Part shown: piece after piece, positions 46,264-55,852 of the stretch | Numbering within the stretch: the first letter of the stretch is position 1 | Layout: each line of letters starts with the position of its first letter | Assembly (NCBI RefSeq): GCF_017873135.1 | Contig: NZ_JAGGJV010000010.1 | Span: 1-64,000, forward strand | Reading direction: 5' to 3' | Origin: Rhizobium herbae | Lineage (GTDB): Bacteria; Pseudomonadota; Alphaproteobacteria; Rhizobiales; Rhizobiaceae | DNA: 64,000 nt | The notes under the pieces: model-generated | Database searches by the model: none | What the model was told of the DNA's origin: nothing | Seen by the model: the letters and a program-made list of their open reading frames with translations, nothing else | Position numbers and translations under genes: made by a program

Positions 46264-49200
46264 ATGACAGCACGCCAGCGCATCATTCCGGTCCGGCGCG
46301 AGTACAATCGCTGGGTCGCCAACCAGACGCTGGAAGACTATGCGCTGCGCTTTACCGCCAAGAGCGCCAGGCAGTTCTCGTCGCAGCGCATCTCGCAGAC
46401 GGCGATCGGGGCGATCTCCTTCCTGGCGCTGGAAGCGATCGGCGGCGCCATCACACTCTCCTACGGCACGACCAACGCCATCATCGCCATCCTCGCGGCA
46501 AGCCTCGTCATGCTCGGCGTCGGCCTGCCGATCAGCCGCTATGCCATCCGCCATGGCGTCGACATCGATCTCCTGACCCGCGGCGCCAGCTTCGGCTATA
46601 TCGGCTCGACGATCACCTCGCTGATCTATGCCTCGTTCACCTTCATGCTGTTTGCGATCGAGGCCTCGATCATGTCAGCGGCGCTGGAGCTGGCGCTCGG
46701 TATTCCCGTCTGGATCGGCTATATCATCAGTGCCGTGATGGTGATCCCACTGGTGACCCATGGCGTGCGGCTGATCAGCAAGTTCCAGCTGATGACGCAG
46801 CCGTTCTGGATCATCCTCAACATCCTGCCCTTCATCTTCATCGCGCTGGCCGACTGGAGCAAGTTCGACCTCTGGCTCGCCTTTGCCGGTGCCCACAAGG
46901 CAGCGGGTGCGCCCGGTTCCTTCGCACCATTTTCGCTCGTCGAGTTTGGAGCTGCCTCCGCCGTCATCCTCGCCCTGATGGCGCAGATCGGCGAGCAGGT
47001 GGATTTTCTGCGCTTCCTGCCACCGGAAGGGCAACGCAAATTGCATCATCGGTTCGCCGTGTTCCTCGCCGGTGCCGGCTGGGTGATCGTCGGTGCTCCG
47101 AAGCTGCTGGCCGGATCCTTCCTCGTCGTCCTGTGTCTCAGCGCCGGCGTCCCGGTGGAGGATGCCGCCGACCCTGCGCACATGTATCTGACCGCCTTCG
47201 GCTATATGATTCCATGGCATAACGCTGCCCTGCTGCTGATGGCGGCCTTCGTGGTCGTGTCGCAGCTGAAGATCAATGTCATGAACGCCTATGCCGGTTC
47301 GCTTGCCTGGTCGAACTTCTTCTCGCGTCTCACCCACAGCCATCCCGGCCGCGTCGTCTGGCTGATGTTCAACGTGGCGATCGCACTGCTGTTGATGGAA
47401 CTCGGCATCTACAAGCTGCTGGAGGAAACGCTCGGCATCTTCTCGATCATCGCCATGTCCTGGCTCTGCACGATCTCGGCCGACCTGTTCATCAACAAGC
47501 CGCTCGGTCTTGCCCCGCCCAACATCGAGTTCAAGCGCGCCCATCTCTACGATATCAACCCGGTCGGCGTCGGGGCCATGACGGCGTCGGCACTGATCGC
47601 ACTCACCGCACATTTCGGTCTGCTCGGCGCCTTGGCGGCGTCGCTGGCTCCCTATATAGCGCTGATCACCGCCTTCATCGTCTCGCCCGCCATCGCCTGG
47701 GGCACCAAGGGCAAATACTATCTTGCCCGCAAGCCGCGCCAGAGCTGGAAGAAACTCTCCACCGTCACCTGCTCGATCTGCGAGCATCCGTTCGAGCCGG
47801 AGGACATGGCCTGGTGCCCGGCCTATTCGGCGCCGATCTGCTCGCTCTGCTGTTCGCTCGACAGCCGCTGCCACGACATGTGCAAGCCGCATGCAAGCTT
47901 CAATGCCCAGACGGCGGTGGTCGCCAAGGCCCTGCTGCCGCAAAGGATCACGGAAACACTCTCCACCCGCCTTGGCCGCTACGGGATTGCCGTTGTTCTT
48001 TCCATCGCCGGCATCGGAGCCATCCTTGCCATGATCGCGCATCAGACCGGCACGGCCTCGCCGGAGACGGCGGCGGTGATCAACCGGACCGTCGGTGTGG
48101 TGTTCTTCGTCTTCGCTGTCGTGACCGGTGTCGTCTGCTGGTTCTACGTCCTTGCCCATGACAGCCGGCTGGTGGCTGAAGAGGAATCCTCGCGTCAGAA
48201 CACCCTGCTCCTGAAGGAAATCGCCGCGCACAAGAAAACCGACGCGGCGCTGCAATATGCCAAGGAAACGGCAGAAGCGGCCAATCGCGCCAAGAGCCGC
48301 TACGTGGTGGGCCTCAGCCATGAACTCCGCACGCCGCTAAATGCCGTCCTTGGCTATGCGCAAATCCTCGAGCGCGACGAAACAATTCCCGCGCCGCGCC
48401 AGTCGGCCATCAAGGTCATCAAGCGCAGTGCCGATCATCTCTCCGGCCTGATCGACGGGCTGCTTGATATTTCCAAGATCGAGGCCGGTCGCCTGCAGGT
48501 CTATTCCAACGAGATCAATATCCAGGACTTCCTCGACCAGATTGCCGATATGTTCCGCCCGCAGGCGCAGGCCAAGGGTCTGATCTTCGAACACGACCGG
48601 GCAAGTGCTTTGCCGCAATATGTTCGCACCGACGAGAAACGCCTGCGCCAGATCCTCGTCAACTTGCTCTCCAACGCGATCAAGTTTACCGATGTCGGGA
48701 CGATCCGCTTCGATGTCTCCTATCGCAGCCAGGTGGCGACATTTACGGTTTCCGATACCGGCCGAGGCATCTCTGAGACGGACCTACCGCGCATTTTCGA
48801 ACCGTTCCAACGCGGCGAAGCCGAACACATTCGTCCGATGCCGGGTCTCGGGCTGGGGCTCACCATCACGCAGCTTCTGACCCAGACGCTCGGCGGTGAG
48901 ATCGTCGTAGACAGCGAGCGCGACAAGGGTTCGACCTTCCGCGTGCGGCTGATGCTGTCGGCGATCAGTCGGCCTACTGCCTCCCTGCCCTCGGTGCGCA
49001 AGATCGCCGGTTACGCCGGTCCGCGTCGGACCATAGTCGTCGTCGATGACAACGAGGATCATCGCGACCTGATGCGAGAGGTGCTGATGCCGCTCGATTT
49101 CGTTGTGCTGACCGCGGCTGGCGGCACGGAATGCCTGACCCTGATCGAGGGCATCAAACCCGATCTCTTCCTCGTCGATATCTCGATGCCCGGCATGAAT

Positions 49201-49659
49201 GGCTGGCAGTTGGTCACGCGGTTGCGCGATCATGAACAGACCGCGCCGGTCATCATGCTCTCGGCCAATATCGGCGACGGCACGGCCGCCGACACGCATA
49301 CCGGCCACAACGACACCCTCGCCAAGCCCTTCGATATCCGGCAACTGCATGACAAGCTGGCGGTCCATCTGGCCCTCGAATGGATCTATGGCGATACGGT
49401 GCAGCCCGCGCCGAAATCAAACGGCAAGGGCAAGGGCAAGGTAAAGACTCCCGGCGCCGCCCATGTCGAGGAATTGATCCGGCTCGGAGAGATCGGCTAT
49501 GTCCGCGGCATCGAAGCCAAGCTCGCCGATCTCGCGCGGCTGGAGGAAAATCAGCCGTTCACGGATGCGGTCAAGACCTATGTTCAGGCTTTCGACCTTG
49601 CCGGTTACGCCGACTTCCTGCAGAACATCAACAAACAGGGGAGACCGGCCGGTGAATGA
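46264..49659 (+). CDS. NCS1-permease-fused hybrid sensor histidine kinase
   Basis: A protein of about 1131 residues. Residues 1-490 are a full NCS1/purine-cytosine permease-like domain of about 12 helices, opening RIIPVRREYNRWVANQTLED. Residues 503-540 hold eight Cys (503, 506, 518, 526, 529, 530, 536, 540), a likely metal site. Two helices follow, then a kinase core with H-box SHELRTPLN (His at about 686), N-box LVNLLSNAIKFTD, DTGRGI and GLGLGLTI. A receiver has Asp at about 972 (LVDISMPGMNGW). The last about 80 residues are helical without an evident HPt His. The start is uncertain: 46162, 46225 or 46264; the last fits the conserved N-terminus. It may sense a nucleobase-like or urea-related ligand. 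Confidence 0.85.
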   Translation: MTARQRIIPVRREYNRWVANQTLEDYALRFTAKSARQFSSQRISQTAIGAISFLALEAIGGAITLSYGTTNAIIAILAASLVMLGVGLPISRYAIRHGVDIDLLTRGASFGYIGSTITSLIYASFTFMLFAIEASIMSAALELALGIPVWIGYIISAVMVIPLVTHGVRLISKFQLMTQPFWIILNILPFIFIALADWSKFDLWLAFAGAHKAAGAPGSFAPFSLVEFGAASAVILALMAQIGEQVDFLRFLPPEGQRKLHHRFAVFLAGAGWVIVGAPKLLAGSFLVVLCLSAGVPVEDAADPAHMYLTAFGYMIPWHNAALLLMAAFVVVSQLKINVMNAYAGSLAWSNFFSRLTHSHPGRVVWLMFNVAIALLLMELGIYKLLEETLGIFSIIAMSWLCTISADLFINKPLGLAPPNIEFKRAHLYDINPVGVGAMTASALIALTAHFGLLGALAASLAPYIALITAFIVSPAIAWGTKGKYYLARKPRQSWKKLSTVTCSICEHPFEPEDMAWCPAYSAPICSLCCSLDSRCHDMCKPHASFNAQTAVVAKALLPQRITETLSTRLGRYGIAVVLSIAGIGAILAMIAHQTGTASPETAAVINRTVGVVFFVFAVVTGVVCWFYVLAHDSRLVAEEESSRQNTLLLKEIAAHKKTDAALQYAKETAEAANRAKSRYVVGLSHELRTPLNAVLGYAQILERDETIPAPRQSAIKVIKRSADHLSGLIDGLLDISKIEAGRLQVYSNEINIQDFLDQIADMFRPQAQAKGLIFEHDRASALPQYVRTDEKRLRQILVNLLSNAIKFTDVGTIRFDVSYRSQVATFTVSDTGRGISETDLPRIFEPFQRGEAEHIRPMPGLGLGLTITQLLTQTLGGEIVVDSERDKGSTFRVRLMLSAISRPTASLPSVRKIAGYAGPRRTIVVVDDNEDHRDLMREVLMPLDFVVLTAAGGTECLTLIEGIKPDLFLVDISMPGMNGWQLVTRLRDHEQTAPVIMLSANIGDGTAADTHTGHNDTLAKPFDIRQLHDKLAVHLALEWIYGDTVQPAPKSNGKGKGKVKTPGAAHVEELIRLGEIGYVRGIEAKLADLARLEENQPFTDAVKTYVQAFDLAGYADFLQNINKQGRPAGE

Positions 49660-50575
49660 AGCAGTGCATCCGCGCGACATAGTGCTCATCGTGGATGATT
49701 CACCGGAGACACTGGGGTTCCTCACGGATGCGCTCGAACAATCGGGGTTTTCCGTGCTGATTGCCACCTCCGGCAATGCGGCGATCAACGTCGTCGACCG
49801 CATTACGCCCGATGTCATCCTCATGGACGCCGTCATGCCGGGCATGGACGGTTTCGACACATGCCGGACGCTGAAGACAAATCCGGCCATAACCCAGGTT
49901 CCCGTCATCTTCATGACCGGCCTTACGGAAACCGAGCACATCGTCCACGCACTGGAATCCGGTGGCGTCGACTATCTCTCCAAGCCGATCAATATCGACG
50001 AATTGCGCGCCCGCATCCGCGTGCACCTTGCCAATGCGCGTTCCGCGCAAAGCGCGCGCGTGGCTCTGGATGCAGCCGGGCGGCATCTGCTCGCCGTGCG
50101 AAGCAATGGCACGATCCAGTGGTCGACCCCGCAGGCGACGCGCCTGGTCAATGCAGCCACCGGGCGCGACGACGGACTGGATACGCTCGCCATCCATATC
50201 CGCCAATGGCTGCAGGAACGGGAAAAACACGGCGTGTCGAAGGACGGCCCGCTCATGATCCAGCAGAACGGCCAGCCGGTGCTGCAACTCGCCTATCTCG
50301 GTGCCATCGGCGGTGACGAATTCCTGTTTCGGCTCACTGGCGTCAGCCAGACCAGTGACGACGAAACTCTTCGCCAGGCTTTTTCGCTGACTGTACGCGA
50401 GGCACAGGTCCTTCTCTGGATCGCCAAGGGTAAATCCAACCGCGATATCGGCGAGATCCTGGGATTGAGTGCTCGCACGGTCAACAAGCACCTGGAACAG
50501 ATCTATGTGAAATTGGGCGTCGAGAACCGCGCCTCCGCCGCCGTCAAGGCGGCGAACGCGCTGCACGAGGTGTGA
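49652..50575 (+). CDS. LuxR-type response regulator paired with the permease-fused kinase
   Basis: A 307-residue regulator. An N-terminal receiver (IVDDSP acidic pair, Asp59 in LMDAVMPGMDG, Lys in SKPI) is followed by a middle region of about 100 residues without a recognised domain. A C-terminal LuxR/GerE helix-turn-helix closes the protein (LTVREAQVLLWIAKGKSNRD, then LSARTVNKHLEQIYVKLGV). Start GTG 49652 follows GGGGAGA and overlaps the kinase stop by eight bases, so the two are made together. Likely target: the palindromes between the kinase gene and urtA. It ends four bases before a convergent gene. Confidence 0.88.
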   Translation: MNEAVHPRDIVLIVDDSPETLGFLTDALEQSGFSVLIATSGNAAINVVDRITPDVILMDAVMPGMDGFDTCRTLKTNPAITQVPVIFMTGLTETEHIVHALESGGVDYLSKPINIDELRARIRVHLANARSAQSARVALDAAGRHLLAVRSNGTIQWSTPQATRLVNAATGRDDGLDTLAIHIRQWLQEREKHGVSKDGPLMIQQNGQPVLQLAYLGAIGGDEFLFRLTGVSQTSDDETLRQAFSLTVREAQVLLWIAKGKSNRDIGEILGLSARTVNKHLEQIYVKLGVENRASAAVKAANALHEV

Positions 50576-50579
50576 ACGT

Positions 50580-50972
50580 TCAGTAGGAATGCGGGGGTAC
50601 GAAGAGACAGAGGGTTCGGCTTTTCTCCTCGCCCGCCACCGAACACCAGTGGAATTCGCCATCCGGCGAGATCCTGACGCGCTTGTCGGCATAAGGCACG
50701 ATCTCGCCTGTGATATTGATCACATAACCCTGCGGCTTCTCGCTGATCGCCTTGGTTGCGACCGGCCGGCAATCCTGATTCGAGCAGCAGGAGAACGGAT
50801 AGCTCCAGCCCGACGGCGCATCATGCGCCTTGCCCATCGCCGGCCACAAGCTGGCTGCGATCAACGGCGGTATTACCCAACGGAAGTACGATGTGCCTTC
50901 CTGTATGAAGGGAATAGCAATCGCGACATGTCCATCGCCGATGGGGCGGCAGGTTACCTTTGACGAGCGCAT
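50580..50972 (-). CDS. Small exported Cys-containing protein of unknown function
   Basis: A 130-residue protein. The hydrophobic stretch WVIPPLIAASLWPAMGKA at about residues 36-53 is probably a late signal sequence or membrane anchor. The mature part has HDAPSGWSYPFSCCSNQDCR, a WC and a CLFVPP end, so disulfides or a metal site are possible. ATG 50972 follows AGGAG closely. I recall similar proteins as conserved hypotheticals in rhizobia but know no function. Upstream to 51266 there are about 290 bases with only short inverted repeats such as GTTGC-n6-GCAAC near 51230. Confidence 0.65.
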   Translation of the reverse strand: MRSSKVTCRPIGDGHVAIAIPFIQEGTSYFRWVIPPLIAASLWPAMGKAHDAPSGWSYPFSCCSNQDCRPVATKAISEKPQGYVINITGEIVPYADKRVRISPDGEFHWCSVAGEEKSRTLCLFVPPHSY

Positions 50973-51266
50973 GAAGAACTCCTGGTTTGGGACCACTGCT
51001 GTTCCCGCCCTTCAAGCGTTTCTTCCCGCATACCGGCTGACGCCTGGCAACTTTGCCGGCACCGACATCGGCAAGGTCCCTTCCGGGATCCTGCTTCCGT
51101 TCCTTGGCTTGGCGCCGCCGGCACACAGTTTAGGCGACGCGAAAGCCTGCCTTATATTTAATCAATATCTGCCGATTCCCGCCCGTGAGCAACCGCCGTC
51201 CAAAGACAATCATGCTGCGTTGCAATATCGCAACAAGCTAAAATTTAGTCTTTTGAAGCCAGGAGC

Positions 51267-52241
51267 TTACGCCACGCGGTCCAGCAACTCCCTACCCTCG
51301 AAGAAGGCCGTGACGTTCTCGACCACCTTCATGCCCATGGCGGTGCGTGTCTCTTGAGTCGCGCTACCGAGATGAGGAAGCAACACGACATTTTCGAGAG
51401 TCCGCAGCCGCGCTGGAACATTGGGCTCCGCCTCGAAGACGTCCAGTCCGGCACCACGGATGACACCGGTTTCCAGCGCCTCGATCAAAGCGTTTTCATC
51501 GACGACGTCGCCGCGCGCGGTATTGATCAAAAACGCTTCCGGTTTCATCAGGGCCAGTCGCCGCGCATTGATCAGATTCCGGTTTTCGCCGCCGCCCGGG
51601 CAATGCAGGGAGACGAAATCGGCGGTGGCCAGCACCTCCTCGACGGTATCCAGCTGCCGTGCACCATAGCGCGTCGCTTCTGCCAGATCGATTTTCGACC
51701 TGTTGTAGAACACGACGTCCATGTCGAAGCCGAAATGACAGCGTTTCGCCATCGCCTTGCCGATGCGACCAAACCCGATGATCCCGAGTATCTTGCCCGT
51801 CACCTTGGTGCCGATCATGTGCGTCGGCCGCCAGCCGGTCCATTCTCCGGCGCGGACTTGCCGCTCGCCCTCGCCGGCCCGGCGCGCAACGGACAAAAGC
51901 AGCGACATCGCTATATCGGCGGTGCAATCGGTCAGCACGCCCGGCGTGTTGGTGACCACAATGCCGCGCGCCTTCGCAGCGGCGGTGTCGATGTGATTAT
52001 AGCCGACGCCGAAGTTCCCCAGAATTTTCGTGCGGATGTCGCTCCCCTCGAAAAGCGAGGCCGGGAGGCGATCGGATACTGTCGGCAAGACCGCATCGAA
52101 GGAACGCAACGCCTCAGTGAGCGCCCCGGCGTCCATGGCGATATCAGCGGCATTGAAGGATGCATCGAACCGCTCGGCCAGGACGCGCTCGACGGCATCG
52201 GGCCAGCGGCGGGTGACGAGGATACGTGGTTTCTGGGTCAT
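51267..52241 (-). CDS. D-2-hydroxyacid dehydrogenase (glyoxylate/hydroxypyruvate reductase type)
   Basis: NAD(P)-dependent enzyme of 324 residues. A substrate domain is at the ends, with a Rossmann core motif GIIGFGRIGKAMAKR. The catalytic triad is visible as Arg in INTARGDVVDE, Glu in DVFEAEP and His in LLPHLGSATQ. The VTRRWPDAVERVL start and FGVGYNHIDTAAA resemble glyoxylate reductases. ATG 52241 follows AGGAG; an ATG 11 codons upstream is less likely. It stands alone, 123 bases from the alpha/beta hydrolase gene in the same direction. Confidence 0.87.
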   Translation of the reverse strand: MTQKPRILVTRRWPDAVERVLAERFDASFNAADIAMDAGALTEALRSFDAVLPTVSDRLPASLFEGSDIRTKILGNFGVGYNHIDTAAAKARGIVVTNTPGVLTDCTADIAMSLLLSVARRAGEGERQVRAGEWTGWRPTHMIGTKVTGKILGIIGFGRIGKAMAKRCHFGFDMDVVFYNRSKIDLAEATRYGARQLDTVEEVLATADFVSLHCPGGGENRNLINARRLALMKPEAFLINTARGDVVDENALIEALETGVIRGAGLDVFEAEPNVPARLRTLENVVLLPHLGSATQETRTAMGMKVVENVTAFFEGRELLDRVA

Positions 52242-52364
52242 CGGCTGCTCCTGACTGGAATCTGGAGCAGACAATTACCACGGCAACGGCCGCAATCCAG
52301 CGGCCAATTGGTAGAAAGAGATATGCCGATCGGGGCGCTGGAGACAACGCCCCGATTGTTTCAT

Positions 52365-53357
52365 TTAGCTCTTCAGGAAAGCGAGCATGTCATCGTTTAG
52401 CTGCTGCTTGTGCGTATCGGTGATGCCATGCGGCGCACCGGCATAGACCTTCAACGTGGCATGCGGCACTAGCTTCTTCGAGGCACGAGCCGCAGCATCG
52501 ATCGGCACGATCTGGTCGTCGTCGCCATGAACGATCAGCGTCGGCACGTCGAACCCCTTCAGATCCTCGGTGAAGTCAGTTTCCGAGAACGCCTTGATCG
52601 AGTCATAGGTGTTCTTGTGGCCGCCGGTCATGCCCTGCAGCCAGAAACTGTCGATCATGCCCTGCGAAGCCTTGGCGCCGGGGCGGTTGAAGCCGAAGAA
52701 CGGACCGGAGGCAATATCCTTGTAGAGCTGTGAACGGTCGGCGATCGATGCCGCACGGATTCCGTCGAAGACCTCGATCGGCAGACCGCCGGGATTGGCA
52801 GCCGTCTTCAGCATCAGCGGCGGTACAGCGGAGATCAGGCCGGCCCTGGCAACCCGGGCCGTGCCATGGCGGCCGATATAGCGGCTGATTTCGCCGCCGC
52901 CGGTGGAGAAGCCGAACAGGGAGACGTTCTTCAGGTCCAGTACCTCGATCAGATCCGCCAGGTCATCGGCATAGTGATCCATGTCGTTGCCGTCCCAAGG
53001 CTGGGAAGAACGCCCGTGCCCACGGCGGTCATGGGTGATGACGCGGAAACCGTTGTCGGCGAGATGCAGGGCTTGCGCCTCCCAGCTGTCGGACGAGAGC
53101 GGCCAGCCATGGCTGAGGATAACCACCTGGCCATCCTTCGGGCCCCAGTCCTTGTAGTAGATTTCGACGCCGTCGCGCGTGACGATGCTATCGACGCTGC
53201 GTTGAGCCGGAGCCTGGTTAGCCGTAGCAGCCTGATCCTGGGCGGCGGCAGTCGAACCGCTCAGAGCGCTCGAAACGACGGCGATCCCCGCTCCGCCGGC
53301 GCTGGCAAGCAGGATATTGCGGCGGGAAAAATTGTGTTCGTTGGTGCTGTTGGACAT
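52365..53357 (-). CDS. Tat-exported alpha/beta hydrolase (non-heme chloroperoxidase-like)
   Basis: A 330-residue protein. A twin-arginine signal is present ([20 protein letters not shown], then a cut near AAAQ). The alpha/beta-hydrolase fold has oxyanion HGWPLSSD, nucleophile Ser in GFSTGGGE, acid Asp in HGDDDQIVP, and His in [10 protein letters not shown]. The order and GHGRSSQPW resemble cofactor-free haloperoxidases/esterases. ATG 53357 follows AAGGAGA. It is divergent from an OhrR-like regulator with three palindromes between them, so it is probably induced by organic peroxides or electrophiles. Confidence 0.85.
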   Translation of the reverse strand: MSNSTNEHNFSRRNILLASAGGAGIAVVSSALSGSTAAAQDQAATANQAPAQRSVDSIVTRDGVEIYYKDWGPKDGQVVILSHGWPLSSDSWEAQALHLADNGFRVITHDRRGHGRSSQPWDGNDMDHYADDLADLIEVLDLKNVSLFGFSTGGGEISRYIGRHGTARVARAGLISAVPPLMLKTAANPGGLPIEVFDGIRAASIADRSQLYKDIASGPFFGFNRPGAKASQGMIDSFWLQGMTGGHKNTYDSIKAFSETDFTEDLKGFDVPTLIVHGDDDQIVPIDAAARASKKLVPHATLKVYAGAPHGITDTHKQQLNDDMLAFLKS

Positions 53358-53418
53358 GACGTTCTCCTTCTTAATCTGCGACGCAGGGCGCGGTGCATTT
53401 TTATTTCGTAGCGATTTA

Positions 53419-53430
53419 ATCGTGCACGAT
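53419..53430. promoter_or_regulatory. Operator palindrome 1 (OhrR-like)
   Basis: ATCGTGCACGAT, a perfect 12-base palindrome with A+T-rich flanks (TTTA before, ATTAAA after), 62 bases upstream of the hydrolase start. An identical core occurs at 53481. Confidence 0.6.
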
Positions 53431-53480
53431 ATTAAAAATCGGAAATCGACCAAGATCATCATGATCGGAAACCACATTAG

Positions 53481-53492
53481 ATCGTGCACGAT
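53481..53492. promoter_or_regulatory. Operator palindrome 2 (OhrR-like)
   Basis: A second exact copy of ATCGTGCACGAT, followed by TAAATCG, near the middle of the divergent region. The exact repeat 62 bases away argues for a shared regulator, most likely the adjacent MarR/OhrR protein. Confidence 0.6.
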
Positions 53493-53547
53493 TAAATCGT
53501 TATCGATATTTATTCCCGCGAGATTTCGATGTCAATACCTTGCGATT

Positions 53548-53563
53548 AAATCGCGAACGATTT
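53548..53563. promoter_or_regulatory. Operator palindrome 3, near the regulator start
   Basis: AAATCG, four bases, CGATTT: a perfect 6-base inverted repeat with a related core, 32 bases upstream of the regulator ATG. It is suited to autoregulation. Confidence 0.5.
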
Positions 53564-53595
53564 ATTTTAAAGCTATCAATTGAAGGACGAACACA

Positions 53596-54048
53596 ATGGA
53601 TCAGACATCGAACGTTGAAAGGGATATCGCGAAACTCGACGACTTCCTCTGTTTCGCGATCTACTCCGCCAATCACGCGCTTAACCGCGTCTACAAGCCG
53701 CTTCTGGATGCTGTTGGGCTGACGTACACGCAATACATCGCCATGGTCACGCTGTGGGAGCGGGATGACCAGACCGTTGGAAGTCTCGGGGAAAAACTGT
53801 TTCTCGAATCAAGCACGCTGACACCGGTGCTGAAGCGCCTGGAAACCCTCGGCCTGATCGTGCGGACACGCGACAAGGCGGACGAGCGGCAGGTGCGGGT
53901 GCAATTGACAGCAACCGGCCAAGCGTTGCAGGAAAAGGCAAAAACCATTCCCGCTTGCATTCTGCAGGCAAGCGGTCTGGACATGGGTGAGCTGACGCAG
54001 CTGAAGACGGAAATCGCAACACTGCGGTCATCGCTGTTGCGGGAGTGA
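53596..54048 (+). CDS. OhrR-like MarR-family redox regulator
   Basis: A 150-residue winged-helix regulator. The reactive Cys19 sits in DDFLCFAIYSA, the hallmark of organic-hydroperoxide-sensing OhrR proteins, with Tyr residues near 33, 44 and 47. The recognition region is GEKLFLESSTLTPVLKRLE, followed by a wing at RTRDKADERQVRVQL. A second Cys at about 121 fits the two-Cys, disulfide-forming type. The usual ohr gene is replaced here by a Tat-exported hydrolase gene. Confidence 0.87.
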   Translation: MDQTSNVERDIAKLDDFLCFAIYSANHALNRVYKPLLDAVGLTYTQYIAMVTLWERDDQTVGSLGEKLFLESSTLTPVLKRLETLGLIVRTRDKADERQVRVQLTATGQALQEKAKTIPACILQASGLDMGELTQLKTEIATLRSSLLRE

Positions 54049-54088
54049 GCCGGCCCGAGATATCGGGCCATAACGGACCGAGAATGCA

Positions 54089-54115
54089 GAAAGGCCCGGC
54101 AATGCCGGGCCTTTC
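54089..54115. terminator. Bidirectional terminator between the regulator and livK
   Basis: A perfect 12-base-pair stem (GAAAGGCCCGGC with GCCGGGCCTTTC) and 3-base loop between convergent genes. The U tracts are short on both sides. Confidence 0.7.
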
Positions 54116-54154
54116 GCGGTCCAGAAGGACCAATCGGCGCTAGACCGAAAACGA

Positions 54155-55273
54155 TTATTCGTTTTCGAAGTAGCTGAACTTGCCGTCGTCACCCTTCTTC
54201 CAGGTGTACATGACGTAGTCCGGACGCGTGATGTCGCCCTTGTCGTCATAGCCGAATTCACCGATGACGGTCTTGAACGGACCCTTGCCCTTGATGTTCT
54301 CGGCAACAGCCTGCGGATCGTTGCCGCCGGTCGTCTTGGCAGCTTCTGCGATGACCTGCAGGGCAGCATAGGAGTACAGCGTGTAGGCTTCAGGCTCGAA
54401 GCCGGCAGCGCGGAACTTTTCGACGAGTTCCTTGGCGTTCGGGTTTTTGCGCGGATCCGGAGCAAACGTCATCAGCGTGCCGTTGACAGCGTCGCCAGCG
54501 ATCGAAGCAAGTTCGTTCGAAACGATACCGTCGCCCGACATGAAGGTTGCCTTCAGGCCTTGGTCGGCAGCCTGGCGTTCAATCAGACCGAATTCGGTAT
54601 GAAGACCACCATAGTAAACTACCGTTACGCCAGCTTCCTTCATCTTGGCGATCAGGGCCGAGAAGTCCTTGTCGCCGGCAGTGATACCTTCGTATACGAC
54701 TTCCTTGACGCCGGCTTCGTTGACGGCAGCCTTGGTCAAATCAGCGAGACCCTGGCCGTAAGGCGTCTTGTCGTGAACGACGGCAAGCTTGGCGTCCTTG
54801 AAGTTCGCAGCGATATAGGCACCGGCAACGGCGCCCTGCTGGTCGTCACGGCCGCAGGTACGGAAGGTGTTCCACAGGCCACGCTCTGTGAAATTCGGGT
54901 TGGTGGAAGCAGGAGTGATCTGCAGGATACCATTTTCAGCGTATACTTCCGAAGCCGGGATCGAAACGCCGGAATTGAAGTGACCGATAACGAACTTGAC
55001 GCCGTCAGCAACGAACTTGTTGGCAACGGAAACACCCTGCTTCGGATCGGAAACGTCGTCGCCGAGTACGATCTTGATCTGCTCGCCGTTGATACCGCCA
55101 GCAGCATTGATATCAGCAGCAGCCTGCTCAGCACCCTTCTGGAGCTGTGCGCCGAACGCTGCGTTCGGTCCGGTCAGCGGGCCAGCAACACCAACCAGCA
55201 GGTCAGCCCATGCAGTGCCGCTGAAAGCAACCATTGCAGTCAGCGCAACAGCTGACAAAAGTGACTTTTTCAT
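54155..55273 (-). CDS. livK: Branched-chain amino acid ABC transporter binding protein
   Basis: LivJ/LivK-type periplasmic protein of 372 residues. A signal peptide ([19 protein letters not shown]) precedes [20 protein letters not shown], then [14 protein letters not shown] and [13 protein letters not shown], typical of Leu/Ile/Val receptors. Here the receptor gene is the last of the liv run, 118 bases after the small membrane gene, so it may also have its own promoter. Confidence 0.92.
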   Translation of the reverse strand: MKKSLLSAVALTAMVAFSGTAWADLLVGVAGPLTGPNAAFGAQLQKGAEQAAADINAAGGINGEQIKIVLGDDVSDPKQGVSVANKFVADGVKFVIGHFNSGVSIPASEVYAENGILQITPASTNPNFTERGLWNTFRTCGRDDQQGAVAGAYIAANFKDAKLAVVHDKTPYGQGLADLTKAAVNEAGVKEVVYEGITAGDKDFSALIAKMKEAGVTVVYYGGLHTEFGLIERQAADQGLKATFMSGDGIVSNELASIAGDAVNGTLMTFAPDPRKNPNAKELVEKFRAAGFEPEAYTLYSYAALQVIAEAAKTTGGNDPQAVAENIKGKGPFKTVIGEFGYDDKGDITRPDYVMYTWKKGDDGKFSYFENE

Positions 55274-55391
55274 CTCGTTACTCCCAAAAAATTGAGCGGG
55301 TGTTTTTAAAACCAGTCACGATACCCACCATAATCGCGCCGGTGTTCTTGTATCCGCTTCAGCGCACACAGCGCCGCTGCGGGGTTCCCTC

Positions 55392-55736
55392 TTATTTGGC
55401 TTTCCAGGAAAAAGGCGATGCCTTCTCGTAAAGCCAGTAGTAATTGTTGGCCATCTGCTTCGTACGGTAGTAGCGATAACCCGCGAAAGCAAACAACAAA
55501 AGCACGATCGTGTCCACGATATAATACTGCAAAGTCAACATCGTGCCGTTGAAGAGCGCGTGGTGGATGAAGCGGATCGCGACGCCGAGAAGCAGCGTGT
55601 AAATGATCAATACCGGATAGTTCTTCCAGCCTTCCGCCGTACTTTTTCCCGTCCGCCATGCCGTCCAGCCGCCCATCACCACGGTGATGAGCGCAAACTG
55701 CAGAACAGTCGGTTCTTCAAAAAGAATGCCTTGCAT
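55392..55736 (-). CDS. Small membrane protein of the liv operon (DUF6867-like)
   Basis: A 114-residue protein with about three helices (LQFALITVVMGGWTAWRTGK; VLIIYTLLLGVAIRFIHHAL; TIVLLLFAFAGYRYYR) and a YYWLYEK end. It is regularly found with rhizobial livHMGF genes, from memory; its function is unknown. It lies 116 bases after livF on the same strand. Confidence 0.75.
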   Translation of the reverse strand: MQGILFEEPTVLQFALITVVMGGWTAWRTGKSTAEGWKNYPVLIIYTLLLGVAIRFIHHALFNGTMLTLQYYIVDTIVLLLFAFAGYRYYRTKQMANNYYWLYEKASPFSWKAK

Positions 55737-55852
55737 CCCGTTTCTCCCTCAAAGCGCCTGGCAGGCGTCGGATAGCGATGCGTACCCGCGCATATCGATT
55801 TCGTCCGTTCGCCCGCAGCCCGGCAAGAGTACCGGCGTGGGCAATCAAGCCA

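Noticed and set aside
46675..48321. A 548-codon open frame opposite the permease part of the hybrid kinase
   Set aside because: It is a charged low-complexity translation without motifs, antisense to conserved membrane helices.
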